A stretch of 64,000 bases of DNA. Source: Thermomicrobiaceae bacterium (GTDB taxonomy: Bacteria; Chloroflexota; Chloroflexia; Thermomicrobiales; Thermomicrobiaceae). The notes beneath the pieces were generated by a model. The model had not been told where the DNA came from. It saw only the letters and a list, made by a program, of their open reading frames with translations, and did not search any database. A program made the position numbers and the translations under genes. The stretch lies in assembly GCA_014874455.1 (NCBI GenBank), contig JADBJL010000090.1, forward strand, positions 62,001 to 126,000, written 5' to 3'. Below, piece after piece: positions 1 to 8,093 of the stretch. Within the stretch, counting starts at the first letter, position 1. Each line of letters begins with the position of its first letter.

Positions 1-1
1 C

Positions 2-1093
2 GCAGGCGAGGTGCGCGACTTCGACCCAGTTCACTGGCTGGGCCCGAAGGAGGCGCGTCGCACCGACCGCTTCATCCAGTTCGCCGTTGCCGCTGCCCGG
101 CTGGCGCTCCAGCAAGCCGGACTGGAGATTGCCGGTGACCTCGCAAATCGAACTGCGGTGATCATCGGCAGTGCGCTGGGGGGAATGGAGACGATCGAAC
201 GCGAGCTAGGCGTCCTTTTCACTCGCGGGCCGTCGCGCGTGAGCCCCTTTCTGATTCCGATGTTCCTGCCTGACATGGCCGCGGGCTACATATCGATCGT
301 TACTGGCGCGCGTGGGCCGAACTTCTCGACGCTTTCGGCCTGCGCGAGCGGGGCTCACGCGATCGGCGAGGGAGCCGAGATCATCCGGCGGGGGCAGGCT
401 GACGTCGTCCTCGCTGGGGGGAGCGAAGCGGCCATTACTCGTGGGATCATCGCTGCCTTCTGCGCTCTCCAGGCGTTGTCCACCAGGAACGATGAGCCAC
501 GAACGGCCAGTCGTCCCTTCGACCTGACTCGGGACGGATTCGTGATTGCGGAGGGCGCGGCTGTGCTGGTGCTGGAACGGCTCGACCATGCCCTGGCGCG
601 TGGGGCGCTGATCCTCGCTGAACTGACAGGTTATGCATCGACGGCCGACGCGTACCACATCGTCCAACCGTGTGCCAGTGGAGAAGGGGCGGCGCGCTGC
701 ATGCGGCTCGCCATCGACGATGCCGGACTCACGCCGGGGGACATCGACTACGTGAACGCGCACGGAACCTCGACGCCGCTGAACGACGCGGCGGAGACCA
801 CGGCGATCAAGGCGGCCTTCGCCGGACATCGGATTCCCCCGGTCAGCTCGACGAAGTCGCTGACCGGGCACCTGCTGGGCGCGGCCGGCGCGGTGGAGGC
901 GGTCTTCGCGATCCTGGCCTTGCAGCATCAGGTTATCCCGCCGACCTGGCACCTGCGCGAGCCGGATCCGGCGTGCGATCTCGACTATGTCCCAGAGGGG
1001 CCTCGGCCGGCGCGGCTGCGCCACGCCATGAGCAACGCCTTCGGTTTCGGCGGGCACAATACCTCGCTGATCTTCAGCCGCTACGAGGAGTAG
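2..1093 (+). CDS. fabF: beta-ketoacyl-ACP synthase II, 5' truncated by window edge
   Basis: Condensing enzyme of fatty acid elongation in the cytoplasm (malonyl-ACP plus acyl-ACP). The frame is open from base 2 and runs through the GTG at 11, so the gene begins upstream of the window and that GTG (Val) is internal: the text A-G-E-V-R-D-F-D is typical mid-FabF sequence. Counting from codon 11, the nucleophile Cys is about residue 111 in STLSACASG, and the two catalytic His are about 251 (VNAHGTSTPLND) and 287 (TKSLTGH). The C-terminal NAFGFGGHN glycine-rich motif is intact. About 360 of the usual 410 residues are visible. The Cys-His-His triad supports FabF/FabB rather than FabH (Cys-His-Asn). 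No gene of the same operon is visible downstream before sigA on the other strand. Confidence 0.95.
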   Translation, partial: AGEVRDFDPVHWLGPKEARRTDRFIQFAVAAARLALQQAGLEIAGDLANRTAVIIGSALGGMETIERELGVLFTRGPSRVSPFLIPMFLPDMAAGYISIVTGARGPNFSTLSACASGAHAIGEGAEIIRRGQADVVLAGGSEAAITRGIIAAFCALQALSTRNDEPRTASRPFDLTRDGFVIAEGAAVLVLERLDHALARGALILAELTGYASTADAYHIVQPCASGEGAARCMRLAIDDAGLTPGDIDYVNAHGTSTPLNDAAETTAIKAAFAGHRIPPVSSTKSLTGHLLGAAGAVEAVFAILALQHQVIPPTWHLREPDPACDLDYVPEGPRPARLRHAMSNAFGFGGHNTSLIFSRYEE

Positions 1094-1239
1094 CTAAGAC
1101 GCTCGCAGCAGGCTTCCGCCGCCAGCCTGGCCGTCCACTTGCGGGTCGTGTCCGCCTCGATTCTTTGGCGTGGCCGAGCGCGGGGCTGAAGGCTTGCGCT
1201 CGGCCCATTAAGCCGGCTCACCTGCCCTCACCCCCTGCC

Positions 1240-1265
1240 CCCTCTCCCGACGGTTCGGGAGAGGG
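1240..1265. repeat. pyrimidine-rich inverted repeat, perfect 11-bp stem
   Basis: CCCTCTCCCGA pairs perfectly with TCGGGAGAGGG across a 4-base CGGT loop, preceded by CCCTCACCCCCTGCC. From memory this resembles small intergenic CCCTCACCC...CTCTCCC repeats that are dispersed in several high-GC genomes. It could also serve as a fabF terminator, although no T-run follows. Confidence 0.5.
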
Positions 1266-1530
1266 TCGCGCGCTACGCCAGCGATCGAACTCGCGCCACC
1301 TCGCGTCGCCCTGAGGGACGAACGGCCTCTGAAGCTGCGCAGCTAACCCACGACCTGAGACGGAGCCCGGTGCCCAAGCGCTGGCTCAACGGGGCCCCCC
1401 GCAGCATCCGGCGAGGCCGTGGGATGTCCCCACCTCTGCGACTTTCGACCCTCACCGCAGCGTCGCCACCCCCTCTGCCGCTCGCGGGGGAAGAGCCACC
1501 GTGGAAGTTCGGCTTACACGTGGGAAGCAT

Positions 1531-1556
1531 CGAGCGCCCGACCATGCGGGCGCTCG
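1531..1556 (-). terminator. hairpin downstream of sigA
   Basis: CGAGCGCCCG and CGGGCGCTCG form a perfect 10-bp stem with a 6-base loop, 25 bases past the sigA stop on the minus strand. No run of T follows, so it is terminator-like but not a textbook intrinsic terminator. Confidence 0.55.
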
Positions 1557-1581
1557 CCAGACGCACGGGCTGTGCCTAGGC

Positions 1582-2754
1582 TCAGTCCAGGTAGCCGCGC
1601 AGGACGCGGCTGCAGCTCGGATGGCGCAGCTTGCGCAGCGCCTTCGCCTCGATCTGCCTGATACGCTCGCGTGTGATCCCGAACTCGCGGCCGACCTCTT
1701 CGAGCGTCCGGAACTGGCCGTCTTCCAGCCCGAAGCGGAGGATGATGATCCGCCGTTCACGCTCGCTGAGCCGGCTCAGCGCCTCCTCGATCTGACTGCG
1801 CAGCAACTGTTGCGACGCAAGTTCCAGGGGTGCGGGCATCGACTCGTCCTCGATGAAGTCGCCGAGAAAGGCATCACCGTCCTGACCGACCGGAGCCTCG
1901 AGCGAGACCGGCAGGCGAGCCGCTTCGAGCACCTGGCGCACCTTCTCTTCGGGGAGATCGAGTGCCCGAGCGACCTCGAGCTGCGTCGGCTCGCGTTCGA
2001 GGATCTGCTGGAGCCGGTGACTCATCTTCTTGACCCGATTGATCGTCTCGCCGACGTGGACGGGTAGGCGGATGGTGCGACTCTGGTCGGAAATCGCACG
2101 GGTGATCGCCTGGCGAATCCACCAGGTGGCGTAGGTGGAGAACTTGTACCCTCGTTTGTAGTCGAACTTGTCGGTGGCCTTCATCAGGCCGATATTGCCC
2201 TCCTGGATGAGGTCGAGGAACGAGAGCCCACGCCCGACATACTTCTTGGCCACGCTGACGACAAGCCGGAGGTTCGCCTGGATCAAGTGCGCGCGTGCCC
2301 GCTCGCCGTCCTCCTTGTCGGCGACGAGTTCCGCGCGCTCCTCTTCACTCGTGTAGTCTCCGGTACGGAGCCGCTGTTCAGCGACCTTGCCTCGCTCCAT
2401 CCGCTTGGCGAGCCATACTTCCTCCTGCGAGGTGAGAAGGGCTGTTTCACCGATCTCCTGGAGATAGAGCCGCACGGTGTCGCTGACGCTCGACAGCGCG
2501 TCGTCGGGATCGGCCCGATGGCCGTGAGTGCCAAGCCGGCGACTCAGGAGCGAAGGCTGGGCATCTGGAACCGGATGGTGGTCGGGGTCGTCCTCGTCTT
2601 GGATCTCGATACCCTGCTCTTCCAGGGTCGGGTAGAATTCATCGAGCGACGCGATATCGTCTTCGGCATGTGGAAAGGCTGCCATGATCTCGTCGGCGCG
2701 CACATATCCGCGATCTCGGCCGCGCTGAATCAGGCTGGAGTCCATGGAATCCAT
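1582..2754 (-). CDS. sigA: housekeeping RNA polymerase sigma factor SigA/RpoD
   Basis: Primary sigma-70 factor that directs RNA polymerase to TTGACA/TATAAT promoters. At 390 aa it has a short region 1.1-like N-terminus (about 10-50), an acidic linker, region 1.2 ([12 protein letters not shown], about 90), region 2 ([18 protein letters not shown] and [12 protein letters not shown], about 180-225), region 3, and region 4.2 ending in [19 protein letters not shown]. All core recognition helices look intact. Two in-frame ATG codons lie 9 bases apart (MDSMDSS); the first is used here, and no strong Shine-Dalgarno decides between them. It is transcribed away from ruvC from a near-consensus promoter. 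Several other promoters found in this window match the specificity of this type of factor. Confidence 0.97.
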   Translation of the reverse strand: MDSMDSSLIQRGRDRGYVRADEIMAAFPHAEDDIASLDEFYPTLEEQGIEIQDEDDPDHHPVPDAQPSLLSRRLGTHGHRADPDDALSSVSDTVRLYLQEIGETALLTSQEEVWLAKRMERGKVAEQRLRTGDYTSEEERAELVADKEDGERARAHLIQANLRLVVSVAKKYVGRGLSFLDLIQEGNIGLMKATDKFDYKRGYKFSTYATWWIRQAITRAISDQSRTIRLPVHVGETINRVKKMSHRLQQILEREPTQLEVARALDLPEEKVRQVLEAARLPVSLEAPVGQDGDAFLGDFIEDESMPAPLELASQQLLRSQIEEALSRLSERERRIIILRFGLEDGQFRTLEEVGREFGITRERIRQIEAKALRKLRHPSCSRVLRGYLD

Positions 2755-2933
2755 AGGACGTCACCCCACTCTTCAGGCTACCCTACCCCGCACCCGCAGA
2801 CGAGAGAAAGAAATCGCCCTGCGGCTCGCAGCGCAGGGCGGTCTGAACATGCAGAGGCGACTTCCGAGCGAGCGGTTCTGCTCCGTTTGTCCCAGTGTTT
2901 GGTTTCATGCCCGCCGTGTCACTCCCCGCGGAC

Positions 2934-2962
2934 AGTATATCGTGATTTTGCTACCATTTCAA
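2934..2962 (-). promoter_or_regulatory. sigA promoter, TTGAAA-17-TATACT
   Basis: On the minus strand TTGAAA (2957-2962) and TATACT (2934-2939) are separated by exactly 17 bases. Predicted transcription starts near 2927, giving a leader of about 170 nt before sigA. Confidence 0.75.
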
Positions 2963-3046
2963 GCTCGGAGTACGAAACGGCAGGACCAGAGCGACTGAGT
3001 ACCAGAAACGGCAAACTGGACTTCTCGTGAAACAATCGTAGGACGC

Positions 3047-3553
3047 ATGCTGACGGTCATAGGCGTCGACCCGGGTACGGCCTTACTCGGCTTTGGAGTC
3101 ATCCAGGACAGCGACCCACCACGGTCACTGGGATACGGGGTCGTCGTGACACAGCCCGATCGGCCGATGGCCGAGCGCCTCCTGCAGCTCTACACCGAAC
3201 TCGGTGCGCTCCTCGACCGTTTCCGCCCCGCGGCGGTGGCGCTCGAACAGCTCTTTTTCGCCCGTAACGTCACGACGGCGCTCGCGGTGGGCCAGGCGCG
3301 AGGGATAGTCCTGCTCCTCTCGGCGCAACGCGGGATCCCGGTGGTCGAGTACAAACCAGCCGAGGTGAAGCAGGCGATAGCCGGGTATGGCCGAGCCACC
3401 AAGGCTCAGATGCAGGAAATGGTGCGCCTGCTCCTCGATTTGCCTGCCCCTCCTCAGCCAGACGACGCCGCTGACGCGCTGGCCATCGCCCTGTGCCATC
3501 TGCAACACGCTCGCTTCGAACGTCAACTCAGGGTATTCCGTGACGGTGAGTAG
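3047..3553 (+). CDS. ruvC: Holliday junction resolvase RuvC
   Basis: Endonuclease that cuts Holliday junctions in homologous recombination, normally with RuvAB, which are not in this window. The 168-aa length is typical. The acidic catalytic residues are in place: Asp8 (GVDPGT), Glu67 (ALEQLFF), and Asp140 with Asp143 (PDDAADAL). The ATG at 3047 gives the standard short N-terminus directly before the first beta strand; TAGGAC just upstream is a weak ribosome site. It is followed two bases later by tlyA and then larB, so the three are probably co-transcribed. The upstream region carries TCTCGTGAAACAAT, which recurs upstream of the HU-fusion gene. Confidence 0.95.
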   Translation: MLTVIGVDPGTALLGFGVIQDSDPPRSLGYGVVVTQPDRPMAERLLQLYTELGALLDRFRPAAVALEQLFFARNVTTALAVGQARGIVLLLSAQRGIPVVEYKPAEVKQAIAGYGRATKAQMQEMVRLLLDLPAPPQPDDAADALAIALCHLQHARFERQLRVFRDGE

Positions 3554-3555
3554 CG

Positions 3556-4359
3556 GTGCCTGCCCGTATCCGTGCCGATGAACGCTTACTCCAGCAAGGG
3601 CTCGTCGAATCCCGCAGCCAGGCGCGGGCACTGATCCTGGCGGGGCGGGTATGGCTGGGTGACCAGCGGGTCGACAAGCCAGGGATGCTCGTTCCGGTCG
3701 ACGCGGAACTGACGGTCACCCGGCCACCTCGCTTCGTGAGCCGTGGTGGCGAGAAGCTCGATTACGCGTTGACGGCGTTCGGGATCGATGTCGCGGGGCT
3801 CGTCTGCGCAGATTTCGGTGCCTCGACCGGTGGCTTCACCGATGCGCTGTTGCAACGGGGGGCGAGCCGCGTCTACGCGATCGATGTGGGGTACGGTCAA
3901 CTCGACTACCGGTTGCGTCGCGATCCGCGTGTGGTGGTGATGGAACGCACCAACGTTCGCTATCTGGAGCGACTGCCTGAGCCAGTCGACCTGGTTACGA
4001 TCGATGTATCGTTCATTTCGCTGCGGCTTGTCCTGCCAGCGGCACGTCGTGTCTTGCGGCCGGGCGGTCGGGTTATCGCTCTCATCAAGCCGCAGTTCGA
4101 GGCTGGGCGCGGGCGGGTCGGCAAAGGAGGGATCGTGCGCGACCCTGCGGTTCACCGCGAAGTGCTGGAAACGGTGCTGGCGAGTGCGATCGAGCAAGGG
4201 TTTACACCGGCAGGTCTGGTGCGTTCGCCGATCTTGGGGGCAGAGGGAAACGTCGAGTTTCTCGCTTTGCTGCGTCTCGATACCCAGATGCCCACCGTCT
4301 CCCTGGAGAGCTTGATCGCGTCGGCGCTTAGGGCCGAATCGGGCGGGAGAGAGCAGTGA
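3556..4359 (+). CDS. tlyA: TlyA family rRNA 2'-O-methyltransferase (S4 + FtsJ-like)
   Basis: Family members 2'-O-methylate cytidines in 16S and/or 23S rRNA and are often annotated as hemolysin A. The 267-aa protein has an N-terminal S4 RNA-binding domain (about 1-60), then a Rossmann methyltransferase domain. SAM motif I reads DFGASTGGFTD (86-96). The Lys-Asp-Lys-Glu type active site is represented by Lys67 (RGGEKL), TIDVSF, LIKPQFE and GNVEFL. It starts with GTG two bases after the ruvC stop and ends in a GTGA overlap with larB. The hemolysin name reflects history; rRNA methylation is the better supported role. Confidence 0.92.
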   Translation: MPARIRADERLLQQGLVESRSQARALILAGRVWLGDQRVDKPGMLVPVDAELTVTRPPRFVSRGGEKLDYALTAFGIDVAGLVCADFGASTGGFTDALLQRGASRVYAIDVGYGQLDYRLRRDPRVVVMERTNVRYLERLPEPVDLVTIDVSFISLRLVLPAARRVLRPGGRVIALIKPQFEAGRGRVGKGGIVRDPAVHREVLETVLASAIEQGFTPAGLVRSPILGAEGNVEFLALLRLDTQMPTVSLESLIASALRAESGGREQ

Positions 4360-5153
4360 AGCAGGCTGAGCGAGACGTGTTCGCCGCGATCCGTGCAGCC
4401 GTGTTGGGTGAGACCGACGTCGGATCGGTCGGGAACCCCGGACTGTGGCTGGATCCCGGACGCGAGGCACGAACCGGCACACCGGAAGTCGTCCTGGCGG
4501 AGGGAAAGACGTCCGAGCAGCTCCTGGAGAGCGCGAGGACGATGCTGACACGCACCGGTCGAGTCATCGTCAGCCGCGTGGCCGAGGAGCAGCGGAGGGA
4601 ACTGGAAGGCGCGTTCCCGGACGTCGCGTGGCGACATAACCCAGGAGGTCGAACGATCGTCGGTCGCACCGCCCAGTACTCTCTTCCTTACTCGGGAGGT
4701 CGTGTGGGGATCCTAACGGCCGGCGCCTCAGACTACCCCGCGGCCGATGAGGCCCGGCTGGTCGCTGAGGAGATGGGATGTGCAGTCCAGCTCTACCAAG
4801 ACGTAGGCGTGGCTGGGCTGCACCGCCTTATCGTGCCGGTACGCGAGTTGCTCGCCTGGAAGGCCGACGTCGTGATCGTCGCGGCTGGGATGGACGGTGC
4901 GCTCGCTTCCGTGGTCTCAGGCTTGGTGCCGCTCCCGGTGATCGGCTTACCGACGGCTGTCGGTTACGGGGCAGGCGGCAGGGGCGAAGCCGCGTTGCTC
5001 AGTATGCTGCAGACGTGCGCGCCCGGCCTCGTCGTCGTCAACATCGACAACGGTATCGGTGCCGGGATCGCCGCCGCGCGTATCGCCGGGCTCGCCGCCC
5101 GGATGCGACGAGAGGCCAAAGAGGCGATCAGTGCGACCCCAGCGGAAGATTGA
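4356..5153 (+). CDS. larB: LarB-like nickel pincer cofactor synthase (PurE-related)
   Basis: LarB carboxylates the pyridinium ring of nicotinic acid adenine dinucleotide and releases AMP, the first step in making the nickel-pincer nucleotide of lactate racemase. The 265-aa protein has the PurE-like C-terminal half with GASDYPAADEA, AAGMDGALASVV, GLPTAVGYG and a VVNIDNGIGAG end. Cys221 (LQTCAPG) sits where the family carries its conserved cysteine. The GTG start overlaps tlyA by four bases. The last 26 bases overlap meaB tail to tail. Neither LarC nor LarE is in the window, so the rest of the pathway lies elsewhere or the protein has another role. Confidence 0.85.
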   Translation: MKQAERDVFAAIRAAVLGETDVGSVGNPGLWLDPGREARTGTPEVVLAEGKTSEQLLESARTMLTRTGRVIVSRVAEEQRRELEGAFPDVAWRHNPGGRTIVGRTAQYSLPYSGGRVGILTAGASDYPAADEARLVAEEMGCAVQLYQDVGVAGLHRLIVPVRELLAWKADVVIVAAGMDGALASVVSGLVPLPVIGLPTAVGYGAGGRGEAALLSMLQTCAPGLVVVNIDNGIGAGIAAARIAGLAARMRREAKEAISATPAED

Positions 5154-6081
5154 GCCGGAGGCCTTTCAACAGTCGCTCCGCGAGGGTACGCGGGTCGACC
5201 TGGCGCGTCACCAGGGCAGCTCGCTCGTTTTCTGGTAGCGCCGCCAGAGCGCTGTCGAGCCGCTCCTCGAGCGCTTCGAGCGCAAGGAAGCGTACCTCGC
5301 TCAACAGGCGGCGCTGCAGCCGTTCGAGCCGCTGCCCCGTCGCGTCAAGTTGTGTCCGGTGGTCGAGAATGCCTTGGAGGAGGGAGGCGACACCATCGCC
5401 TGTCGTCGCGACCGTCGCGTGGATCGGAATATGCGGTGAGGCGGCTCCGGCGAGGCGCTGGAGCGACCGCAGGTCACCGACCACACGCGCAGCCTCGGGT
5501 AAATCGGCTTTGTTGACGACGAAGATATCGGCGATCTCCAGTGTGCCCGCCTTGAGCGCCTGCACATGGTCGCCGAGCCCGGGAACGAGCACGAGCACCG
5601 TCGTGTCGGCGAGGCGGGCGATCTCGACATCGTCCTGGCCGGCACCCACGGTCTCCAGCACGATGAGATCGAACCCGAACGCATCGAGCAGGTGCGCCAT
5701 TGCGCAGAGCGACGGCGCCAATCCCCCACAGCGGCCGCGGCTGGTCAGGCTGCGGACGAAGACCCCGTCGTCGGACGCGATGTCGAGCATCCGGATGCGA
5801 TCTCCCATCACCGCGCCGCCCGTGATCGGGCTCGTGGGGTCGACGGCGAGCACGGCGATGGTCAGACCGAGGCGCCGAGCCTCGCGCGCCAGCGCCGCGA
5901 TCAACGTGCTCTTTCCAGCGCCGGGTGGGCCGGTTATGCCGACCAGATGCGCCCGTCCGGTCTGCCGGAAGAACTCGCGCTCAGCCGCGAGGCCGAGCGG
6001 GGTGCGGTTTTCCACATGCGTCAGCAGGCGGGCGAGCGCGCGCCGGTCACCGGCTCGAACGCGGGCCAGGAGGTCACTCAC
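5128..6081 (-). CDS. meaB: MeaB/ArgK family GTPase, methylmalonyl-CoA mutase chaperone
   Basis: G3E-family GTPase that protects or reloads adenosylcobalamin-dependent acyl-CoA mutases. At 317 aa it has the P-loop GPPGAGKST (51-59), the AVDPTSP switch, [11 protein letters not shown] and NKAD. It overlaps the B12-binding mutase subunit gene upstream by four bases, which ties it functionally to that enzyme. Its 3' end overlaps the end of larB by 26 bases in convergent orientation, leaving no room for a separate terminator between them. ArgK is an older misleading name for the family. Confidence 0.93.
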   Translation of the reverse strand: MSDLLARVRAGDRRALARLLTHVENRTPLGLAAEREFFRQTGRAHLVGITGPPGAGKSTLIAALAREARRLGLTIAVLAVDPTSPITGGAVMGDRIRMLDIASDDGVFVRSLTSRGRCGGLAPSLCAMAHLLDAFGFDLIVLETVGAGQDDVEIARLADTTVLVLVPGLGDHVQALKAGTLEIADIFVVNKADLPEAARVVGDLRSLQRLAGAASPHIPIHATVATTGDGVASLLQGILDHRTQLDATGQRLERLQRRLLSEVRFLALEALEERLDSALAALPENERAALVTRQVDPRTLAERLLKGLRLNLPLGSH

Positions 6082-6527
6082 GAGCCACGCTCCCGATCGG
6101 GCGCGTGTTCGCGGATGAACGCGACGATCTCGTGCAGGGGGGTTCCTGGGCCGAAGACGGCAGCGATCCCCAGTGCTTGCAGGTGCGGGATGTCTTCTTT
6201 CGGGATGATCCCGCCAGCGACCACCAGGACATCGTCGAGACCAGCGCGGCGGAGTTCTTGCATGATCTGGGGGAAGAGCTGGTTGTGCGCGCCGGAGAGG
6301 ATGCTCAAGCCGACGACATCGACGTCCTCGTCCGCGGCGGCGCGGGCGATCCTTTCCGGCGTCTGAAAGAGACCCGTATAGATCACCTCCATTCCGGCGT
6401 CACGCAACGCGCGAGCGAGCACCTTAGCCCCGCGGTCATGGCCGTCGAGACCGGGCTTAGCGATTAGCACCCGGAGGGGGCGCGACCGCTGACGTCTGCC
6501 TGTTGCCACTGCCGCCTGCTCGACCAT
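6078..6527 (-). CDS. cobalamin-binding (small) subunit of methylmalonyl-CoA-type mutase
   Basis: 149-aa stand-alone B12-binding domain. The hallmark DGHDRG (28-33) supplies the axial His30 to cobalamin, followed by the family motifs GLSILSGAH and [10 protein letters not shown]. Small subunits of this kind pair with a separate catalytic TIM-barrel subunit that isomerises methylmalonyl-CoA, ethylmalonyl-CoA or isobutyryl-CoA; that partner is not in the window, so the substrate cannot be told. It lies between the CobO-like gene (45-bp gap) and meaB (4-bp overlap) and is almost certainly co-transcribed with them. Confidence 0.92.
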   Translation of the reverse strand: MVEQAAVATGRRQRSRPLRVLIAKPGLDGHDRGAKVLARALRDAGMEVIYTGLFQTPERIARAAADEDVDVVGLSILSGAHNQLFPQIMQELRRAGLDDVLVVAGGIIPKEDIPHLQALGIAAVFGPGTPLHEIVAFIREHAPDRERGS

Positions 6528-6572
6528 CGCCTCGTTCCCTCGCCTTCTCGGTCGCCCGACGCAGAAACGTGA

Positions 6573-7139
6573 TCAATAGTGCAGTCCGCGTCGGAGCTGC
6601 TGGGGCTCCGTCTCCCGAGACTTGACCGTTCGCATGACGGTCACAGTGTCGGCCGCATCCTCCAACGCTGGCGTCGCGGCGCGGCCAGTCACGACGATGT
6701 CCGTCCACGGCGCAGCCTTCTCCATCAGTTCGAGCACAGTTCGGTCGGGCACCATCCCCTCATCGACGAGCGTCAAGAGCCCGTCGAGGATCAAGATATT
6801 CGTCACGCGCTGCGCGATGTGTCTCCGTGCTTCGCGCAACGCGAACTCGAGTCGCTCGGGGGCGATGCCAGGGCCGGCAATATCCTCGGCTCGAGTGCTG
6901 ACATCGATCAAGCCGTACTGAGAGAGCGATACCCCGGTGAGGAAGGACACCGCCGCCACCTCGCCGCGCTCGCGACCCGTCTTCAAAAACTGGATGATAT
7001 GGATGCGCAAACTGTGACCAGCTCCCCGTAGGGCGATGCCCAGCGCCGCATCCGAGGTTCGCCGCTCGTCGCCGACCAGGAGCATCAGATAGCCACGGCC
7101 CTCAGGGCGCTGCTCGTTGCCAACCTGCTCCTCCTGCAT
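6573..7139 (-). CDS. CobO/BtuR-like protein with degenerate ATP-binding site
   Basis: 188-aa relative of the CobO/CobA corrinoid adenosyltransferases, which bind ATP through a GNGKGKT-type P-loop and adenosylate cob(I)alamin. The fold is recognisable from AALGIALRGAGH, IIQFLKTGRERGE, a DEGM helix and DIVVTGRAATPALEDAAD. Where the P-loop should be it reads GDERRTSDA (23-31), with no invariant Lys or Thr, and the usual LDE of the Walker-B region reads ILDGLLT. Catalysis as in CobO therefore looks unlikely. The start is the ATG at 7139, preceded by GGAGG at 8 bases; the ORF-track start lies inside hbd. Position between hbd and the B12 subunit suggests a cobalamin-linked role, perhaps binding or delivery. 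Confidence 0.8.
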   Translation of the reverse strand: MQEEQVGNEQRPEGRGYLMLLVGDERRTSDAALGIALRGAGHSLRIHIIQFLKTGRERGEVAAVSFLTGVSLSQYGLIDVSTRAEDIAGPGIAPERLEFALREARRHIAQRVTNILILDGLLTLVDEGMVPDRTVLELMEKAAPWTDIVVTGRAATPALEDAADTVTVMRTVKSRETEPQQLRRGLHY

Positions 7140-7167
7140 ACCTGGATCCTCCACTCCCTCAGGGACG

Positions 7168-8025
7168 CTACTCCTGGTAGCGGTAGAAACCTTCACCGCT
7201 CTTTCTCCCAAGTTTGCCAGCCGCGACCATCTGCCGCAGGAGGGGACACGGGCGATACTTCGGATCACCCAGATCGTGGTGCAGCACCTCGAGGATATGG
7301 AGAACCACGTCCAGGCCGATCAGATCCGCCAGCTCCAGCGGCCCCATCGGGTGGTTGGCACCAAGGCGTAGAACGGTGTCGATCGCTTCAGCCGGAGCGA
7401 CTCCCTCCATCAAGGCATAGATCGCCTCGTTGATCATCGGTACGAGCACGCGGTTCGACACGAACCCCGGCGAGTCGTTGACGACGACCGGGGTCTTACC
7501 GAGCCGCTGCGCGAACTCCACCGCCGCCTCAACAGCCTGGTCACCAGTGCGCAAGCCGCGGACGACCTCGACCAGCTTCATGACCGGTACCGGATTGAAG
7601 AAGTGGAGCCCGATCACCTGCCCTGGCCGTTGAGTTGCCGCTGCCAGGAGCGTGATCGAGATCGAGGAAGTGTTGGATGCCAGCAGCGCTTCTGGCGCGG
7701 CATACTGATCCAGTCGCCGGAACACGTCTTGCTTGAGCTCGACCACTTCAGGGACGGCCTCGATGACGAGGTCGGCATCGGCAACAGCCTGCAGGTCGGT
7801 ATCCAGGGCGATGAGGCTCAGCGCAACAGCCGCCTGTTCTCGATCCAGCCGGCCACGCTCGACGGCACGGTCGAGTTGCCGCCGGATCTCTTCCAACGAG
7901 GCGCGCACGAGCTCGGGCTCGCGGTCGATCAAGGTGACGACAATCCCTGCCTGAGCGACCACCTGGGCGATGCCCCGGCCCATCGTACCCGCACCCACGA
8001 CTGCAACCCGTTGAATGCGATTCAC
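7168..8025 (-). CDS. hbd: 3-hydroxybutyryl-CoA dehydrogenase
   Basis: NAD(P)-dependent 3-hydroxyacyl-CoA dehydrogenase of butyrate/beta-oxidation type metabolism. The 285-aa protein has the full short form: Rossmann motif GAGTMGRG (11-18), the SNTSS loop, GLHFFNPVPVMKLVE with the catalytic His, NDSPGFVSNR, and the C-terminal GANHPMGPLELADLIGLD helix-bundle segment. It ends in GRKSGEGFY, as usual in Hbd. It is 28 bases upstream of the CobO-like gene and 68 bases downstream of pth, in a same-strand run. The physiological direction cannot be deduced here. Confidence 0.94.
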   Translation of the reverse strand: MNRIQRVAVVGAGTMGRGIAQVVAQAGIVVTLIDREPELVRASLEEIRRQLDRAVERGRLDREQAAVALSLIALDTDLQAVADADLVIEAVPEVVELKQDVFRRLDQYAAPEALLASNTSSISITLLAAATQRPGQVIGLHFFNPVPVMKLVEVVRGLRTGDQAVEAAVEFAQRLGKTPVVVNDSPGFVSNRVLVPMINEAIYALMEGVAPAEAIDTVLRLGANHPMGPLELADLIGLDVVLHILEVLHHDLGDPKYRPCPLLRQMVAAGKLGRKSGEGFYRYQE

Positions 8026-8093
8026 GGTCGTGTCTCCCGCCTGTTACTAGTCCGAACTCTCGTCCTCACTCGCCTGTTTGCCGCCTCTTCTCA

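Larger units (their letters stand above)
1094..1581. other. 488-bp intergenic region between fabF and sigA
   Basis: No convincing gene. The ORF-track entries here lack family resemblance and carry low-complexity Arg/Pro/Ser composition. The stretch holds a perfect 11-bp hairpin inside a pyrimidine-rich repeat-like block (1240-1265), a second degenerate pyrimidine-rich block of similar layout around 1450-1497 (CCCTCACC followed by CCCCCTCTGCC), and a perfect hairpin at 1531-1556 just past the sigA stop. It is the 3' side of both flanking genes, so it probably holds terminators and a small dispersed repeat. Confidence 0.6.

Noticed and set aside
1501-2067. plus-strand ORFs opposite sigA
   Set aside because: Antisense to sigma region 4 coding sequence; no family resemblance.
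3531-4669. minus-strand ORFs opposite tlyA and larB
   Set aside because: Shadows without motifs; the plus-strand genes are tightly coupled and well supported.
4778-6118. 446-aa plus-strand ORF opposite meaB
   Set aside because: Ser/Arg-rich, no motifs; meaB on the minus strand has all GTPase motifs.
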